Positions 19,528 through 30,181 of a DNA stretch of 64,000 bases are shown piece after piece. The notes beneath the pieces are model-generated. The model saw nothing but the letters and a program-made list of their open reading frames with translations, made no database searches and was not told where the DNA came from. Made by a program: the position numbers and the translations under genes. This DNA is from an uncultured Verrucomicrobiales bacterium (GTDB lineage Bacteria > Verrucomicrobiota > Verrucomicrobiia > Verrucomicrobiales > Akkermansiaceae), in the NCBI GenBank assembly GCA_937934595.1, contig CALGZA010000041.1, positions 1 to 64,000 of the forward strand, given 5' to 3'. Positions within the stretch are counted from its first letter, which is position 1. Each line of letters begins with the position of its first letter.

Positions 19528-20814
19528 CTATGATGGAACAGAATCCATGAGCTTAATAAGTGGCAAGAACATCGCAATTACAATAGTTCCTACAATAACT
19601 GCCAATAACACAATCATCAACGGCTCAATAACAGACGTTAATGCCGTAACAGCATTATCTACCTCATCGTCATACACATCAGCTACCTTGAGTAACATAT
19701 CAGGTAATTTACCTGTCTCCTCACCAACATCCACCATACTAATAACCATCGGGGGAAAAACTGGACTCGCTGACATCGGCGTCACAATAGACTCACCCTC
19801 CTTAACAGCACTATGTATATTACTGATCGCATTCGATACCACAACATTACCAGATGTCTCACTAGTAATATTCAAGGCCTGTAATATAGGCACACCAGAA
19901 GTCACCAAAGTTCCTAAGGTTCTACTAAATCTAGAGATAGCACTCTTCCGCTGTAAATCTCCTAGCAGTGGCATCTTAAGCTTAAAGCCATCTACCTTTT
20001 CTCTACCAGAGACAGTATTAGACCATTTACTAAACAAGAAGATAAATAACATTAAGCCAAAAATCAACCACACTACCACTGGCAAATAGAACACAATCTT
20101 CATCAACATGTCAGAGAAACCGAAAACAAATTCTGAGATCGGAGGTAATTCGGTATTCAAGTCTTTAAACATGTTCTTGAACTCAGGAACCACTACCACC
20201 ATCAAGAAAATAAGAATCGCCACCGCAATAAACATCACGATGAAAGGATATACCATAGCAGATACAATCTTATTCTTAAGCTTGTTAGCCTTCTCCATAT
20301 ACTCCGCTAGTCTCGTCAACACAACCTCAAGAACACCACCAAGCTCACCCGCCTTTACCATATTCACATATAACTTATTGAATAACTTCGGATGCTGAGA
20401 CAAACTCTCAGAAAAAGTAGACCCACTCTGAATAGACTCAGATATACTTGTTATTGTATGCTTAAGAACTGGATTAGGCTCTTGTTTCCCCAAGACATCC
20501 AGACCCTTAAGAAGCGGCAAGCCAGAATCAATCAACGTAGCTAGCTGACGCGTGAAAATCATCATCACCTTAGGCTTCACCCTGCCACCAGATACTTTTT
20601 TTACCTTAGTCTTACCCTTAGCCTTCTTTCCCACAGAAGTCTTACCTTTGGTAGAAGCTGCGTTAAGACTTCCCTTACCCTGCTCAACTACTTGAGTAGG
20701 ATATAAACCATGCGACCTAATCTGCGAGATAGCATCAGCCTCAGTTGCTGCCTCGATCGTACCTGTCGTCTGTTCGCCTTTAGCATCTAGTGCTATATAT
20801 TGGAAATGCGCCAT
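19528..20814 (-). CDS. Type II secretion/type IV pilus inner-membrane platform protein GspF/PilC
   Basis: A 428-residue polytopic protein. It opens with the short N-terminal domain AHFQYIALDAKGEQTTGTIE typical of GspF/PilC. A Lys-rich linker (about 55-75) is followed by two T2SSF domains: FTRQLATLIDSGLPLLKGL (about 88-106) through the first membrane segments, and RFSRTLGTLVTSGVPILQAL through VIEPLMIVLLAVIVGTIVIAMFLPL at the end. It sits 87 nt downstream of a GspE/PilB gene, in the order ATPase, ATPase, platform, pilin. The platform couples the cytoplasmic ATPase to pilus assembly. G/C skew here is weaker than in most of the window. Confidence 0.94.
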   Translation of the reverse strand: MAHFQYIALDAKGEQTTGTIEAATEADAISQIRSHGLYPTQVVEQGKGSLNAASTKGKTSVGKKAKGKTKVKKVSGGRVKPKVMMIFTRQLATLIDSGLPLLKGLDVLGKQEPNPVLKHTITSISESIQSGSTFSESLSQHPKLFNKLYVNMVKAGELGGVLEVVLTRLAEYMEKANKLKNKIVSAMVYPFIVMFIAVAILIFLMVVVVPEFKNMFKDLNTELPPISEFVFGFSDMLMKIVFYLPVVVWLIFGLMLFIFLFSKWSNTVSGREKVDGFKLKMPLLGDLQRKSAISRFSRTLGTLVTSGVPILQALNITSETSGNVVVSNAISNIHSAVKEGESIVTPMSASPVFPPMVISMVDVGEETGKLPDMLLKVADVYDDEVDNAVTALTSVIEPLMIVLLAVIVGTIVIAMFLPLIKLMDSVPS

Positions 20815-20901
20815 AAGTGAATTGTGTGTGTTTTATACTCTAAACTAGTAAAATGCTGTATGAAAAGCTCAAAGATGAGCAAATTGATAATATCTCAATA
20901 T

Positions 20902-22569
20902 CTATGTATACTTCAGAACCTCCTCAATCGTTGTAGAACCACTATAAATATTACGTAGTCCATCCTCCCTCAAGGTCTGCATGCCTAACTCTATTGCCTT
21001 CTGCTTAATCACTACAGATGGAGATCGCTTTGTTATCAGCTCCCTAATAGGATCTGTAATATCAAGTAACTCAAATAACCCTTGCCTACCCTTATATCCA
21101 TTCCCACACACCTCACATCCCTGACCAGTATGAAATTCCTTATCGCCCAGCTCATGTGGAGATAAACCTAACTGATTAATCAAAGCCTCACTCGGCTCAT
21201 AAGATGCTCGGCATCCATTACATATAGTTCTCACTAATCGCTGGGCCAATACACCCTCAAGTGACGCAGCCACCAAAAACGGCTCCACTCCCATATCAAC
21301 TAGACGCGTTACCGCCCCAGCAGCATCATTCGTATGCAACGTAGATAATACCAAGTGACCAGTCAACGAAGCCTGAATAGATATTTGCGCAGTCTCCTTA
21401 TCTCGTATCTCCCCCACCAATATCCTGTCTGGATCCTGCCTCAAAAACGCCCTCAATATCCTAGAAAAATCCAAATCTATAGCCTCATTAACAGGAATTT
21501 GTATTATCCCATCAATATCATATTCAACAGGATCCTCAGCAGTCAGCAACTTAGCATCTATAGTATTTATCTTCCGCAGCGCAGCATACAGCGTCGTCGT
21601 CTTTCCAGCACCAGTCGGACCAGTCACAATAAAAATCCCATTTGGCTTATGTATAGTCTCCGTCACATAATTATACATCTCATCAGGTAAACCAAGAACC
21701 TCTAACTCAAGATTAACATTACTCCTATCAAGGATACGTAAAACAACACTCTCACCATGTTGAGTAGGCAGTGAAGAAACACGCATATCTACCTGCTTTT
21801 CACCAATATTTTTAACTATTCGCCCATCCTGAGGAACACGCGTCTCAGCAATGTTCATATTAGACATCACCTTCAAACGCGATATTATCGCCCTTGCCAA
21901 ATTCATCGGAGGTGGTGACATCTCAAACAATGTCCCATCCACCCGATAACGTATCTTAAACTCATGCTCAAATGGCTCAAAATGTATATCTGACGCCTGT
22001 GAATCTATCGCCTGATACATCACCTGGTCAACATATCGTATGATAGGCGCAGAATTAGCTTCAGCCTCCAAGTCACCATCAGAGGAATCGCCCAGCCCGG
22101 TCACCTCCATATGACTGAGAACCTCCTCCATATCATTACCACCACGGTAATACTCTGATATCTTGTTCTCTACCAAGTAATCCGGCGCAACCTGAATAAT
22201 AATCTCCTTACCTAAGGCAAACCTGAGATCCTCAGCTGCCTGAGGATTCAATGGATCAGCCAGAACAACATGCAAACCCTCCGCTGTCAAATTCACAGGA
22301 AACGCACCATGTAACCGAGCCATTCCACCAGGTATCTGTCCTATCAGCTCATCAGGCGGAACAAAACTACCCAGATCAATCAATTCCGCACCAAGCTCGG
22401 AAGCTATAACAGGCCATATATCATCCTTATCAGAAACAATATCAAAGTCCGCAAGTGTCTCAGCTATACCCTTCCCACTCGTCTCCATGGAAGTAATCAT
22501 ATCCTGAGCCAAATACCTATCTACTAAGCCTCTCGCCATGAAGAGGTCTATAACCTGTTGTTTGTCCAT
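20902..22569 (-). CDS. GspE/PilB family assembly ATPase (second copy)
   Basis: A 555-residue secretion/pilus ATPase. An N-terminal MshEN-type domain (about 1-140) precedes the ATPase core with Walker A GPTGAGKTT (317-325), the Asp box, Walker B ILVGEIRDKETA (383-394) and the His box TGHLVLSTLHTND (403-415). The C-terminal zinc motif has Cys450, Cys453, Cys485 and Cys488. ATP hydrolysis by the hexamer drives pilin assembly through GspF. The gene begins 65 nt after the stop of a second ATPase of exactly the same length, so the operon encodes two paralogous motors. No retraction-type PilT is seen. Confidence 0.94.
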   Translation of the reverse strand: MDKQQVIDLFMARGLVDRYLAQDMITSMETSGKGIAETLADFDIVSDKDDIWPVIASELGAELIDLGSFVPPDELIGQIPGGMARLHGAFPVNLTAEGLHVVLADPLNPQAAEDLRFALGKEIIIQVAPDYLVENKISEYYRGGNDMEEVLSHMEVTGLGDSSDGDLEAEANSAPIIRYVDQVMYQAIDSQASDIHFEPFEHEFKIRYRVDGTLFEMSPPPMNLARAIISRLKVMSNMNIAETRVPQDGRIVKNIGEKQVDMRVSSLPTQHGESVVLRILDRSNVNLELEVLGLPDEMYNYVTETIHKPNGIFIVTGPTGAGKTTTLYAALRKINTIDAKLLTAEDPVEYDIDGIIQIPVNEAIDLDFSRILRAFLRQDPDRILVGEIRDKETAQISIQASLTGHLVLSTLHTNDAAGAVTRLVDMGVEPFLVAASLEGVLAQRLVRTICNGCRASYEPSEALINQLGLSPHELGDKEFHTGQGCEVCGNGYKGRQGLFELLDITDPIRELITKRSPSVVIKQKAIELGMQTLREDGLRNIYSGSTTIEEVLKYT

Positions 22570-22634
22570 TGTTCTTCTCTAAACTCTATGTTCCTTAATA
22601 ATTAATCCAATCTTCCTACCCGTAAATACTACTT

Positions 22635-24302
22635 CTACATCCCATCAGCCATCGTCACCCCTATAACCTCTTCAGCAGAGGTCATCCCAGATAACACCTT
22701 GCGGATACCATCCTCTCGTAAGGTCCTCATGCCCAACTCACGCGCACGCTTCCTCAACTGAGGTGAAGACAAATTATCATTAATCAAGTGACTAACCTCA
22801 TCATCAACCTTGAAAATCTCAAACAAGCCCATCCGCCCTTTATAACCAACATTCCTACATGCATCACAACCCTCAGGTCCATAGATAGAACTCTCCATCA
22901 TCTGCGAGGCATCTATGTTAAGCATGCGTAACTCTCTATCAGATAACGCCGCAGGCGTCCTACACGCAGGACATAGTTTTCTTACCAAACGCTGTGCTAT
23001 AATCGAACGTATCGCAGACGCTATCAAAAACTTCTTAACTCCTATATCTGCCAAACGAGCAATAGCACTCGGCGCATCATTCGTATGCAATGTTGAAAAC
23101 ACCAAATGACCAGTCAGCGCAGCATTAATTGCTATATTTGCTGTCTCCTCATCTCGTATCTCACCTATCATGATCACATTCGGCGCCTGTCGTAACATCG
23201 CCCGCAGTGCAGCTCCAAATGTCATCCCTATATCTGTCTTTACCATCACCTGGTTAATCCCAGGCATCTCATATTCCACAGGATCCTCCACCGTAATAAT
23301 CTTCTTATCCGGCCTATTTATAACATTCAAACACGCATACAACGTAGTCGTCTTACCACTACCCGTAGGCCCTGTTACCAAAATAATACCATCAGGCAAA
23401 CCTATCATCTCCCTAAAAGTATCCTGGTCATCTGATAAAAAACCAAGCTCAGGTAAACCCAATAGCAACGAGGTCTTATCAAGTATACGCATCACTATAC
23501 TCTCACCATGATTACTAGGAACACTAGATACACGCAAATCTACATCCTTCCCAGATACCTTAATCTGTATCCTTCCATCCTGTGGCATGCGCTTCTCAGC
23601 GATGCTCATCGTACCACTCATCACCTTTAAACGTGCAACAATTGCCGGCAACAACTTCCTAGGATGGTTATCAACCTCAATCAACTTTCCATCCACCCGG
23701 TAACGTATGCGCAATGACTGCTCTAAAGGCTCAATATGAATATCACTCGCCTTCAAATTAAAAGCCTCTACTAAAATATGGGATACTAACTTAATAATAG
23801 GCGCATCATTTGGATCAGCCTCATCATCTTCACCCCAGCTTAAACCCTCCTCTTCCACTACCTCACCACCTGCTGCACCATAATTCTGCTTCAACAGCAA
23901 ATCAATCGCACTAGGAGTAGCACACACAGGACTTATCTCCCTACCTATAACATGCGGCAACGTATCCAAAGCCTCAAAATTCAGCGGGTCTGCCAAAGCT
24001 ATCACCAAATAACCACCACTCTCACTAACAGGAACCGCCTTAAATCGACGAGCCACCTCCTCAGGAACAAGCTCAAAAATATCTGGGGATATCGGTGTAT
24101 GAGCCAGATCTATATAATCCACACTTGAACTCTGAGCACACACCTGAGCCACCTGCTCCTCAGTCAATTTCCCCTCCTGTATCATCAGTTCTATCACACC
24201 CTGCTGGTCAGTCAGATTGTTGCGATACAATTGAACATCATCCGCTGTGATCAACCCATGCTCGGCGATCAGCTCTAGTAAGTAGTTTTCGTTGGAATAC
24301 AC
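22635..24302 (-). CDS. GspE/PilB family assembly ATPase (first copy)
   Basis: A 555-residue ATPase and probably the first gene of the cluster. The N-terminal MshEN-like domain (about 1-140) is followed by an acidic linker (149-165) and the core with Walker A GPTGSGKTT (311-319), VIMIGEIRDEETA and TGHLVFSTLHTND. The zinc motif has CPAC and CDAC pairs. It resembles its neighbour throughout but has diverged clearly in the N-terminal domain and in the region after Walker A, so the duplication is old. The two may form a mixed hexamer or serve different states of one machine (inference). A promoter is expected in the 155 nt to the right. Confidence 0.94.
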   Translation of the reverse strand: MYSNENYLLELIAEHGLITADDVQLYRNNLTDQQGVIELMIQEGKLTEEQVAQVCAQSSSVDYIDLAHTPISPDIFELVPEEVARRFKAVPVSESGGYLVIALADPLNFEALDTLPHVIGREISPVCATPSAIDLLLKQNYGAAGGEVVEEEGLSWGEDDEADPNDAPIIKLVSHILVEAFNLKASDIHIEPLEQSLRIRYRVDGKLIEVDNHPRKLLPAIVARLKVMSGTMSIAEKRMPQDGRIQIKVSGKDVDLRVSSVPSNHGESIVMRILDKTSLLLGLPELGFLSDDQDTFREMIGLPDGIILVTGPTGSGKTTTLYACLNVINRPDKKIITVEDPVEYEMPGINQVMVKTDIGMTFGAALRAMLRQAPNVIMIGEIRDEETANIAINAALTGHLVFSTLHTNDAPSAIARLADIGVKKFLIASAIRSIIAQRLVRKLCPACRTPAALSDRELRMLNIDASQMMESSIYGPEGCDACRNVGYKGRMGLFEIFKVDDEVSHLINDNLSSPQLRKRARELGMRTLREDGIRKVLSGMTSAEEVIGVTMADGM

Positions 24303-24457
24303 GGTAATAATTAAAATGATTAAAAATTAAAATCTAACATCAAAACAGTCATTATTACTTGCTCTAATGCTACAATATCACACTGAACAACTACCACCTC
24401 CACGTCAAGCATACTGGTAAATAAATCTCATAAACCATAAAACAAACTCACTAACCA

Positions 24458-26518
24458 TCACATACCCAAAACCTTCAACACATCCCTCGGATCCTTTCGT
24501 AAATGCCAAACCCCCACAAACTCACCAGCTACATAAGGATCATTCAACGGACAACTAACCTCAACACCCCCCAAATCCAATCCACCCATAAGCCCATCTA
24601 ACCACGCCCCCACATCCCCAAGTCGCGACTTCCTTAATATCTCAAACACACCACCACCAGCATAACCAGACTTAATCAGTAACTCCAGCGCCACCCTCCC
24701 CATAGTCATCCGTGGATTCACCTCCACCACTCTCCTTAACCTCAACTCCCCACCATCTCTATACACCATAGCATCCACCCCAAAGTTCCCCCTATAATCA
24801 TCACCTAAAAATCCACCCAAAACCTCAGGCACCTCCTCCTTATATAACTCTCTCACACCAGCATGCCTAAACAAAAACTCAGTCATCTCAGGCTCCAATC
24901 CACTAGTCCACTTCGAATGAACAAACGTACCCAAATACCTCCCCATTACATCATTCATAACCCGCGTCATCCCCACCAACTTCACCCCATCCTCACTCAC
25001 CTCATACTGTGCTGAAAAATCCATCACCCTATCCAGCCACGGCTCCACCACCACACCACCCTGCTGAACCAGCATCTTATCCAACCAAGCCCTTGACCCA
25101 TCAGACCACTCGCCACCCACCAACCTCATATGCCCTCTCCCAGCACTCGACCACAACGCCTTCAACAACACATCACCACCACCAGCCCCCTTTAACTCAT
25201 CCACCGCAGACAGCACCTCATCCACACCTAAACACAAACTACCAACCTCCTCACCCAGAACCCTCGCCAGCTCTAACCCACTCCCCTTAGAAAATAAATC
25301 TCCAGAACCAGCACCCCACTCCCTCCAGCCCAGCTCCACCCCCTCCTGCAAGCCCACCTTAAACCGACTCATAAACTCACAAGCCACAGGACCCCAAGCC
25401 CACGGCTTCAGACCACCAATCTTCCTCTCTAACAAATCACCATCCTCACCTATCTTCATCAACTCAGGAATCACAAACCCACACCGCTTCAACCTCAAAA
25501 CATGCTCCCTACTTGGCAACTCATCCACCAAAACCACATCATCCCTCCTCGCCCAAGCCATCGGCAACAACCCCAAATCTCGCTCTAGCATCAAATGAGA
25601 CTTCTTAGGCTGAAACCTCACATCACCACCACCCGCCATCGCCAACTCCTCATTAGGATTAAACCAATGCAACACAGGCGTCCGCCCCCTACTCTGCTCT
25701 ATAACCTCAAGCGAGTCTATCCACTCAGCATCTATCCCCACCCTCTCTCGCCCATCCCTATCATAAGGAGCCATCCCCTTAGCCCGCGCTAAAGTCAGCG
25801 GAAAATGCAGCTGCTTCTTAAACGCCGCCCAGTCAGTCACACCCTCATCCTTCCACCTCCTAAACCACTTCAACCCATGACCCACATGACCTATCTCATC
25901 CTCATAAATCTTCTCTAACACCGCAGCAGTCGCCGTATCACCCACCTCCCTAAACAACCGCCCATAATACAAAGAATAATCCAAATTTGCCTGCTCAAAA
26001 ACCAAACTCAACCGACTCACAAAATCCATCGGACACTCCATCGGCGCCACCATCCTCCAGAAATAATCATTCACCGGTAACTCACCAAACTCCATCCCAC
26101 ACTCACGCATCCGCCGCATATACATCAACGTATGCGCCTGCTCCTCACGCATCGTCTCATACACACCTCGCCTAAACTCCTCCGGCGCATGAGGAAACTT
26201 CAACAACACCAACGCCATCAACTCAGTCGCCAACAACTCATGGTTAGCCAAAAAATGCAACATCTTCCCACGCTCAGCCTTCTCATCCATCCTATTCACC
26301 TTCGGAAAACTACTCACCCCACCACCACTCACACCACGCTCAGATATCATCAACTCACTCGGCCTGCCTGGCAACTCAGGCATACTCAACCCACACTCAC
26401 GCACCACATCCGTCACCTCCCTCGGTGCACCACCCCTAAAATCACCCACACACAACTTCTCATCCAGACTACGTCCAAACAAAACCCCCTCAGCCACCTC
26501 TCGTATCTCCATACTCAT
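24458..26518 (-). CDS. DUF455 ferritin-like domain fused to an ATP-grasp-like domain
   Basis: A 686-residue fusion. Residues about 70-270 match DUF455 (COG2833), a ferritin-like four-helix domain. The di-iron pattern is complete: Glu99, Glu126 with His129 (EEQAH), Glu175 and Glu208 with His211 (EIGH). Residues about 275-686 look like an ATP-grasp fold: LLKALWSSAGRGHMRL (451-466) as the ATP-binding strand-turn, VVEPWLDRVMDFSAQYEV (490-507) as the hinge strand and VVEVNPRMTMGRVALEL near residue 620 as the metal-binding Glu/Asn/Arg motif. A diiron oxidase or monooxygenase coupled to ATP-dependent ligation is inferred. No signal peptide. Neighbours give no pathway. It is very Gly-rich and poor in Asn and Thr. 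Confidence 0.7.
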   Translation of the reverse strand: MSMEIREVAEGVLFGRSLDEKLCVGDFRGGAPREVTDVVRECGLSMPELPGRPSELMISERGVSGGGVSSFPKVNRMDEKAERGKMLHFLANHELLATELMALVLLKFPHAPEEFRRGVYETMREEQAHTLMYMRRMRECGMEFGELPVNDYFWRMVAPMECPMDFVSRLSLVFEQANLDYSLYYGRLFREVGDTATAAVLEKIYEDEIGHVGHGLKWFRRWKDEGVTDWAAFKKQLHFPLTLARAKGMAPYDRDGRERVGIDAEWIDSLEVIEQSRGRTPVLHWFNPNEELAMAGGGDVRFQPKKSHLMLERDLGLLPMAWARRDDVVLVDELPSREHVLRLKRCGFVIPELMKIGEDGDLLERKIGGLKPWAWGPVACEFMSRFKVGLQEGVELGWREWGAGSGDLFSKGSGLELARVLGEEVGSLCLGVDEVLSAVDELKGAGGGDVLLKALWSSAGRGHMRLVGGEWSDGSRAWLDKMLVQQGGVVVEPWLDRVMDFSAQYEVSEDGVKLVGMTRVMNDVMGRYLGTFVHSKWTSGLEPEMTEFLFRHAGVRELYKEEVPEVLGGFLGDDYRGNFGVDAMVYRDGGELRLRRVVEVNPRMTMGRVALELLIKSGYAGGGVFEILRKSRLGDVGAWLDGLMGGLDLGGVEVSCPLNDPYVAGEFVGVWHLRKDPRDVLKVLGM

Positions 26519-26620
26519 GTGTAAACTGATACCAAATAATCACCCCACAACAAACAAATACACACCATCATTGCTTTTCACCTCCCATAAAGTAAGCTAA
26601 CTACAGACACAACAACCCAG

Positions 26621-29600
26621 ATGGCAACCAACAAAACATCTGCTCAACCCACCTCTGAGTCCTCATCAAAAGACCAGCACAAAGGTGACACTAAGCAATC
26701 AAAACAAACCAAAAAACGCCCCTGGCTAAAGCGTTTCACATGGTTTTGCGCCATCATCCTCACACTAGGCATCCTACTCAACGGCCTAATCGCCCGTAAA
26801 GTAATAGCCCACTACCTGAACCAAAGCCTACAAGACCAAGGCATGTCAGGATCAGCAGACATCAATGGCTCCATACTCTCAGGATTCCAGATCAAAAACC
26901 TCCACTACACCGGCAACCAAGGAATCCAACTCCTTCAAATCGGATCCCTCAGCCTAAACTACCAGATCACCAAACTCTCAGATCTAAAAATCGACTCCCT
27001 CAAACTATCCAACATCGTCACAAAAATCGACATCGCCAAATTCAAACCAAGCACAAAACCCACAGAAAAAACCAACTGGAAAAAAACCATCGAAGACCTA
27101 AGGCCACTCATCACACACCCCAACATCAAACTAGAAAACATCAACATCACCCTCCTCAAAAACAACAAGAAAATCCTACACACCAACCTCGAATCCATCC
27201 ACCACCAACCAGAATCTAACCAATTCCATATCAAAAACTGGCACACTTCAGACGCACACTCACTAACCACTCCCATCCAGTCCACCACACTCACATGGAA
27301 TCCTCAACAACTCAAAATTAATAAACTCACCCCACTCCCAGAACTCTCCCTAACAGACACCAACATCAACTGGAATGCAAAACCCACAGCCCACACCTCT
27401 CTAAACTATCAAGACGCCACCATAACCCTCAGCGCCTCAGAATCAATAGACCTCCAGCTCATCAGCGGAACCATCCGCTCAGCAGAAATCCTCCATACAC
27501 TCAACAAACTAAAAATCACCATCCCAAACATCCACCCATCCGCTGACATAAACATCAACAAACTCAAACTCACCATCCCAGCCAATGACCTCCAAAAACA
27601 ACCACCCCACTGGAACACAACCTGTCACCTTGGAATCCAATCCGCTCGCTGGGAAAACCACTTCATAGAAAATACAAACCTAGAAATCCACCAAACAGAC
27701 CTACAATACAACCTAAAACTCACAACCACAGCCAACCAAGCACCCATAAACCTAAACCTAACAGGAACATGGACACTACCAAACTCCAAAACATGGTGGG
27801 AATCCACCACCTCAGACCTCAACCTCAAAACACAAACCAACCAACAAATCCTCTCACTCATCCCACAACTCCAAAACATCCCCAAAAACATCAACATCAA
27901 CCAAACCAAAATCCACGCCAAAATCTCATCCAACATAATCAACCAAAAACCACTAGCCGCCACCGCCAATATCACCCTAAAAAATATCACCATCGACAAA
28001 ACCCCACTCCCAACAATCCAAATCAATTCAACACTAAATCAATCAAAACTCAACCTAAACATCTCCCCCACAAACACCAACATCAACCTCAACGCCAACC
28101 TAGATCTAACATCCCTCGCATACCAAGCCACCCTCATCACCAATACCAACCTCAAAAAAAACCCCTGGATAAACGCCCTAGCAGAAACATACAACGCACC
28201 CATCACCCTCGCTAACACACTAGACATAAACTGGAACAGCAAAGGAAATCTCCAACAAAAATCACACTCAGGCACCCTCACTACCAAAAACCTCACACTC
28301 ATTCAACAAAACACCACACCCACCACACTAAGCCTCACCACAGAATACAACTGGCCAAAGTCACTCCAAATCAAAAGCCTCACAGTCGCCCAAGACGAGC
28401 TACTCGCCACCGCATCCCTCCACTGGAACGGAACAGAAATCAATATCCCATCCTCACAACTCAAAAGAAACGGTGAACTCATCGCAAACATAAAAGGCAA
28501 AATCCCATTCACCATCAACATCAACAACACCAAAAAATTCTTCGCCCAAACCACCCCTTGGAACATCAACATCAAAACCGAAACCCTCAGAATCAAACGC
28601 ATCACAGAAATAATCCCAGCCGCCAGCAACCTAAAAATCCTAGGAACATTCCAGACCAAACTCAACATCACAGGCTCACCACATACTCCTAACATCAACG
28701 GAAATATCCAGCTAGACACAACAGACAACGGACTCAACATAGGTATCAACAAAATATCACTAAAAGCAGACCTAAACACCAAAAACAAACTACTCAACAT
28801 CAAAAGCACCCTCAAAGAAAACACCCTATCACTCATCACCACAGACATCCAGTTCCCATTCACCCCTCACCTATGGCTAGAAGACAACAACCTCATCGAA
28901 ACCATACACAAAAGCTCCAAACTCAAAGGAACTGCCAAAATCAACAAACTCCCACTAGGAAAATTCAGCTCCCTCATCCCAGAACTCGAAAAACTAGAAG
29001 GAACTCTAAACGCAACAGCACAGTTCAATGGTACCATCGCTAACCCCAAATACAAAATCAACTTCAACGCACAACTACCCATCGTAAAAACCAAAAACAC
29101 AGGAGTAGACGATATCACAGACATCCGTATCTCTGGAACCATCGACCAAAACATGATCGCCAAAACACAGATGAACGCAAAAATCAACGGAGGCAAATTC
29201 ACCACCAAAGCAACCATAAACATCCAAGACCCTAACACCCCAGTATTCAACATAAACATACTAACAGACCACGCACTAGTCTACAGAGATGACATCCTCG
29301 CCATGCGCACTAACGCCAACCTCATCATCAAAGGCACCATCGAAAACGCCACCATCAGCGGCAACATCGGCATCCTAGAATCCCTCCTCTACAAAGACAT
29401 CGACCTCATCCCCATAGGCATCCCATCATCCGCCACCAGCAACATCTCACTTCCTTCACTAAACACCAAAGCACAAGAAACTCTCCCCATCCCCGCACCA
29501 TTTGACAAATGGAAACTAAACCTAACACTCAACACCACAGACCCCATTCTCATCAGAGGAAACGTAGGCAGCGGACAAATCAAAGGAACTCTCAAAGTCC

Positions 29601-30172
29601 GCGGAACACTCACCAAGCCAACACTCCAAGGAACTCTCTACGCACAGAAAATCAAAGCCAAGCTCCCATTCAGCATCCTAACCATAGAAAACGGAAAAAT
29701 CATTTTCAGCCCAAAAAACGGATTCATCCCAGCACTAGACATCCGAGGAAAATCACAAGTCGGAACACATAACCTAAACATCTACGCATACGGCTCAGCC
29801 ACTAACCCAAAAACCGCACTCAGCTCATACCCAGCCCTACCAGAAAATGAAATCATGACCCTCCTCGCCACAGGCACCACCAACTCAGGCATCACAAACA
29901 CAGAAGTCGCCACATTCAAAACTCTCCAACTACTACTCCACGAAATCAAACAAAAAAACGACAGACCAGGAGGAAATAAACTCTTCAGTAAAGTCCTCTC
30001 CAGCATCGACAAACTTGACCTCAAAGTCGGAGAAATCAATGAACTAACAGGTGAAAAATACGCCTCAGCCACCCTCAAGCTACACCGCCGCTGGTACCTA
30101 ACAGCACAAGTCGACAGCGACCGCCCACCACAGTCTCGCGGACTCCTCATCTTCGCACTCAGGTTCAGATAG
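26621..30172 (+). CDS. tamB: TamB/DUF490 family translocation and assembly module protein
   Basis: A 1183-residue AsmA-superfamily protein. It has a basic N-terminus and one membrane helix (about 39-60), then roughly 850 residues of repetitive beta-strand sequence expected to form a hydrophobic groove across the periplasm. The C-terminal DUF490 domain (about 850-1183) contains GTLYAQKIKAKLPFSILTI, SYPALPENEIMTLLATGTT and a terminal beta-strand. TamB-like proteins carry phospholipids or assist outer-membrane protein insertion with TamA. The tamA-like gene follows after 9 nt. Composition is extreme: residues 134-282 contain neither Gly nor Val. Length is near the family norm of about 1200. Confidence 0.9.
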   Translation: MATNKTSAQPTSESSSKDQHKGDTKQSKQTKKRPWLKRFTWFCAIILTLGILLNGLIARKVIAHYLNQSLQDQGMSGSADINGSILSGFQIKNLHYTGNQGIQLLQIGSLSLNYQITKLSDLKIDSLKLSNIVTKIDIAKFKPSTKPTEKTNWKKTIEDLRPLITHPNIKLENINITLLKNNKKILHTNLESIHHQPESNQFHIKNWHTSDAHSLTTPIQSTTLTWNPQQLKINKLTPLPELSLTDTNINWNAKPTAHTSLNYQDATITLSASESIDLQLISGTIRSAEILHTLNKLKITIPNIHPSADININKLKLTIPANDLQKQPPHWNTTCHLGIQSARWENHFIENTNLEIHQTDLQYNLKLTTTANQAPINLNLTGTWTLPNSKTWWESTTSDLNLKTQTNQQILSLIPQLQNIPKNININQTKIHAKISSNIINQKPLAATANITLKNITIDKTPLPTIQINSTLNQSKLNLNISPTNTNINLNANLDLTSLAYQATLITNTNLKKNPWINALAETYNAPITLANTLDINWNSKGNLQQKSHSGTLTTKNLTLIQQNTTPTTLSLTTEYNWPKSLQIKSLTVAQDELLATASLHWNGTEINIPSSQLKRNGELIANIKGKIPFTININNTKKFFAQTTPWNINIKTETLRIKRITEIIPAASNLKILGTFQTKLNITGSPHTPNINGNIQLDTTDNGLNIGINKISLKADLNTKNKLLNIKSTLKENTLSLITTDIQFPFTPHLWLEDNNLIETIHKSSKLKGTAKINKLPLGKFSSLIPELEKLEGTLNATAQFNGTIANPKYKINFNAQLPIVKTKNTGVDDITDIRISGTIDQNMIAKTQMNAKINGGKFTTKATINIQDPNTPVFNINILTDHALVYRDDILAMRTNANLIIKGTIENATISGNIGILESLLYKDIDLIPIGIPSSATSNISLPSLNTKAQETLPIPAPFDKWKLNLTLNTTDPILIRGNVGSGQIKGTLKVRGTLTKPTLQGTLYAQKIKAKLPFSILTIENGKIIFSPKNGFIPALDIRGKSQVGTHNLNIYAYGSATNPKTALSSYPALPENEIMTLLATGTTNSGITNTEVATFKTLQLLLHEIKQKNDRPGGNKLFSKVLSSIDKLDLKVGEINELTGEKYASATLKLHRRWYLTAQVDSDRPPQSRGLLIFALRFR

Positions 30173-30181
30173 CCACACACC

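Noticed and set aside
25009-26524. Several His/Thr/Pro-rich + strand frames over the DUF455 fusion
   Set aside because: They mirror the minus-strand gene, contain low-complexity T/H/P runs and no domain features.
27625-29259. Several minus-strand frames of 75-186 codons over tamB
   Set aside because: They are antisense to a protein with clear TamB/DUF490 features and have no motifs of their own.
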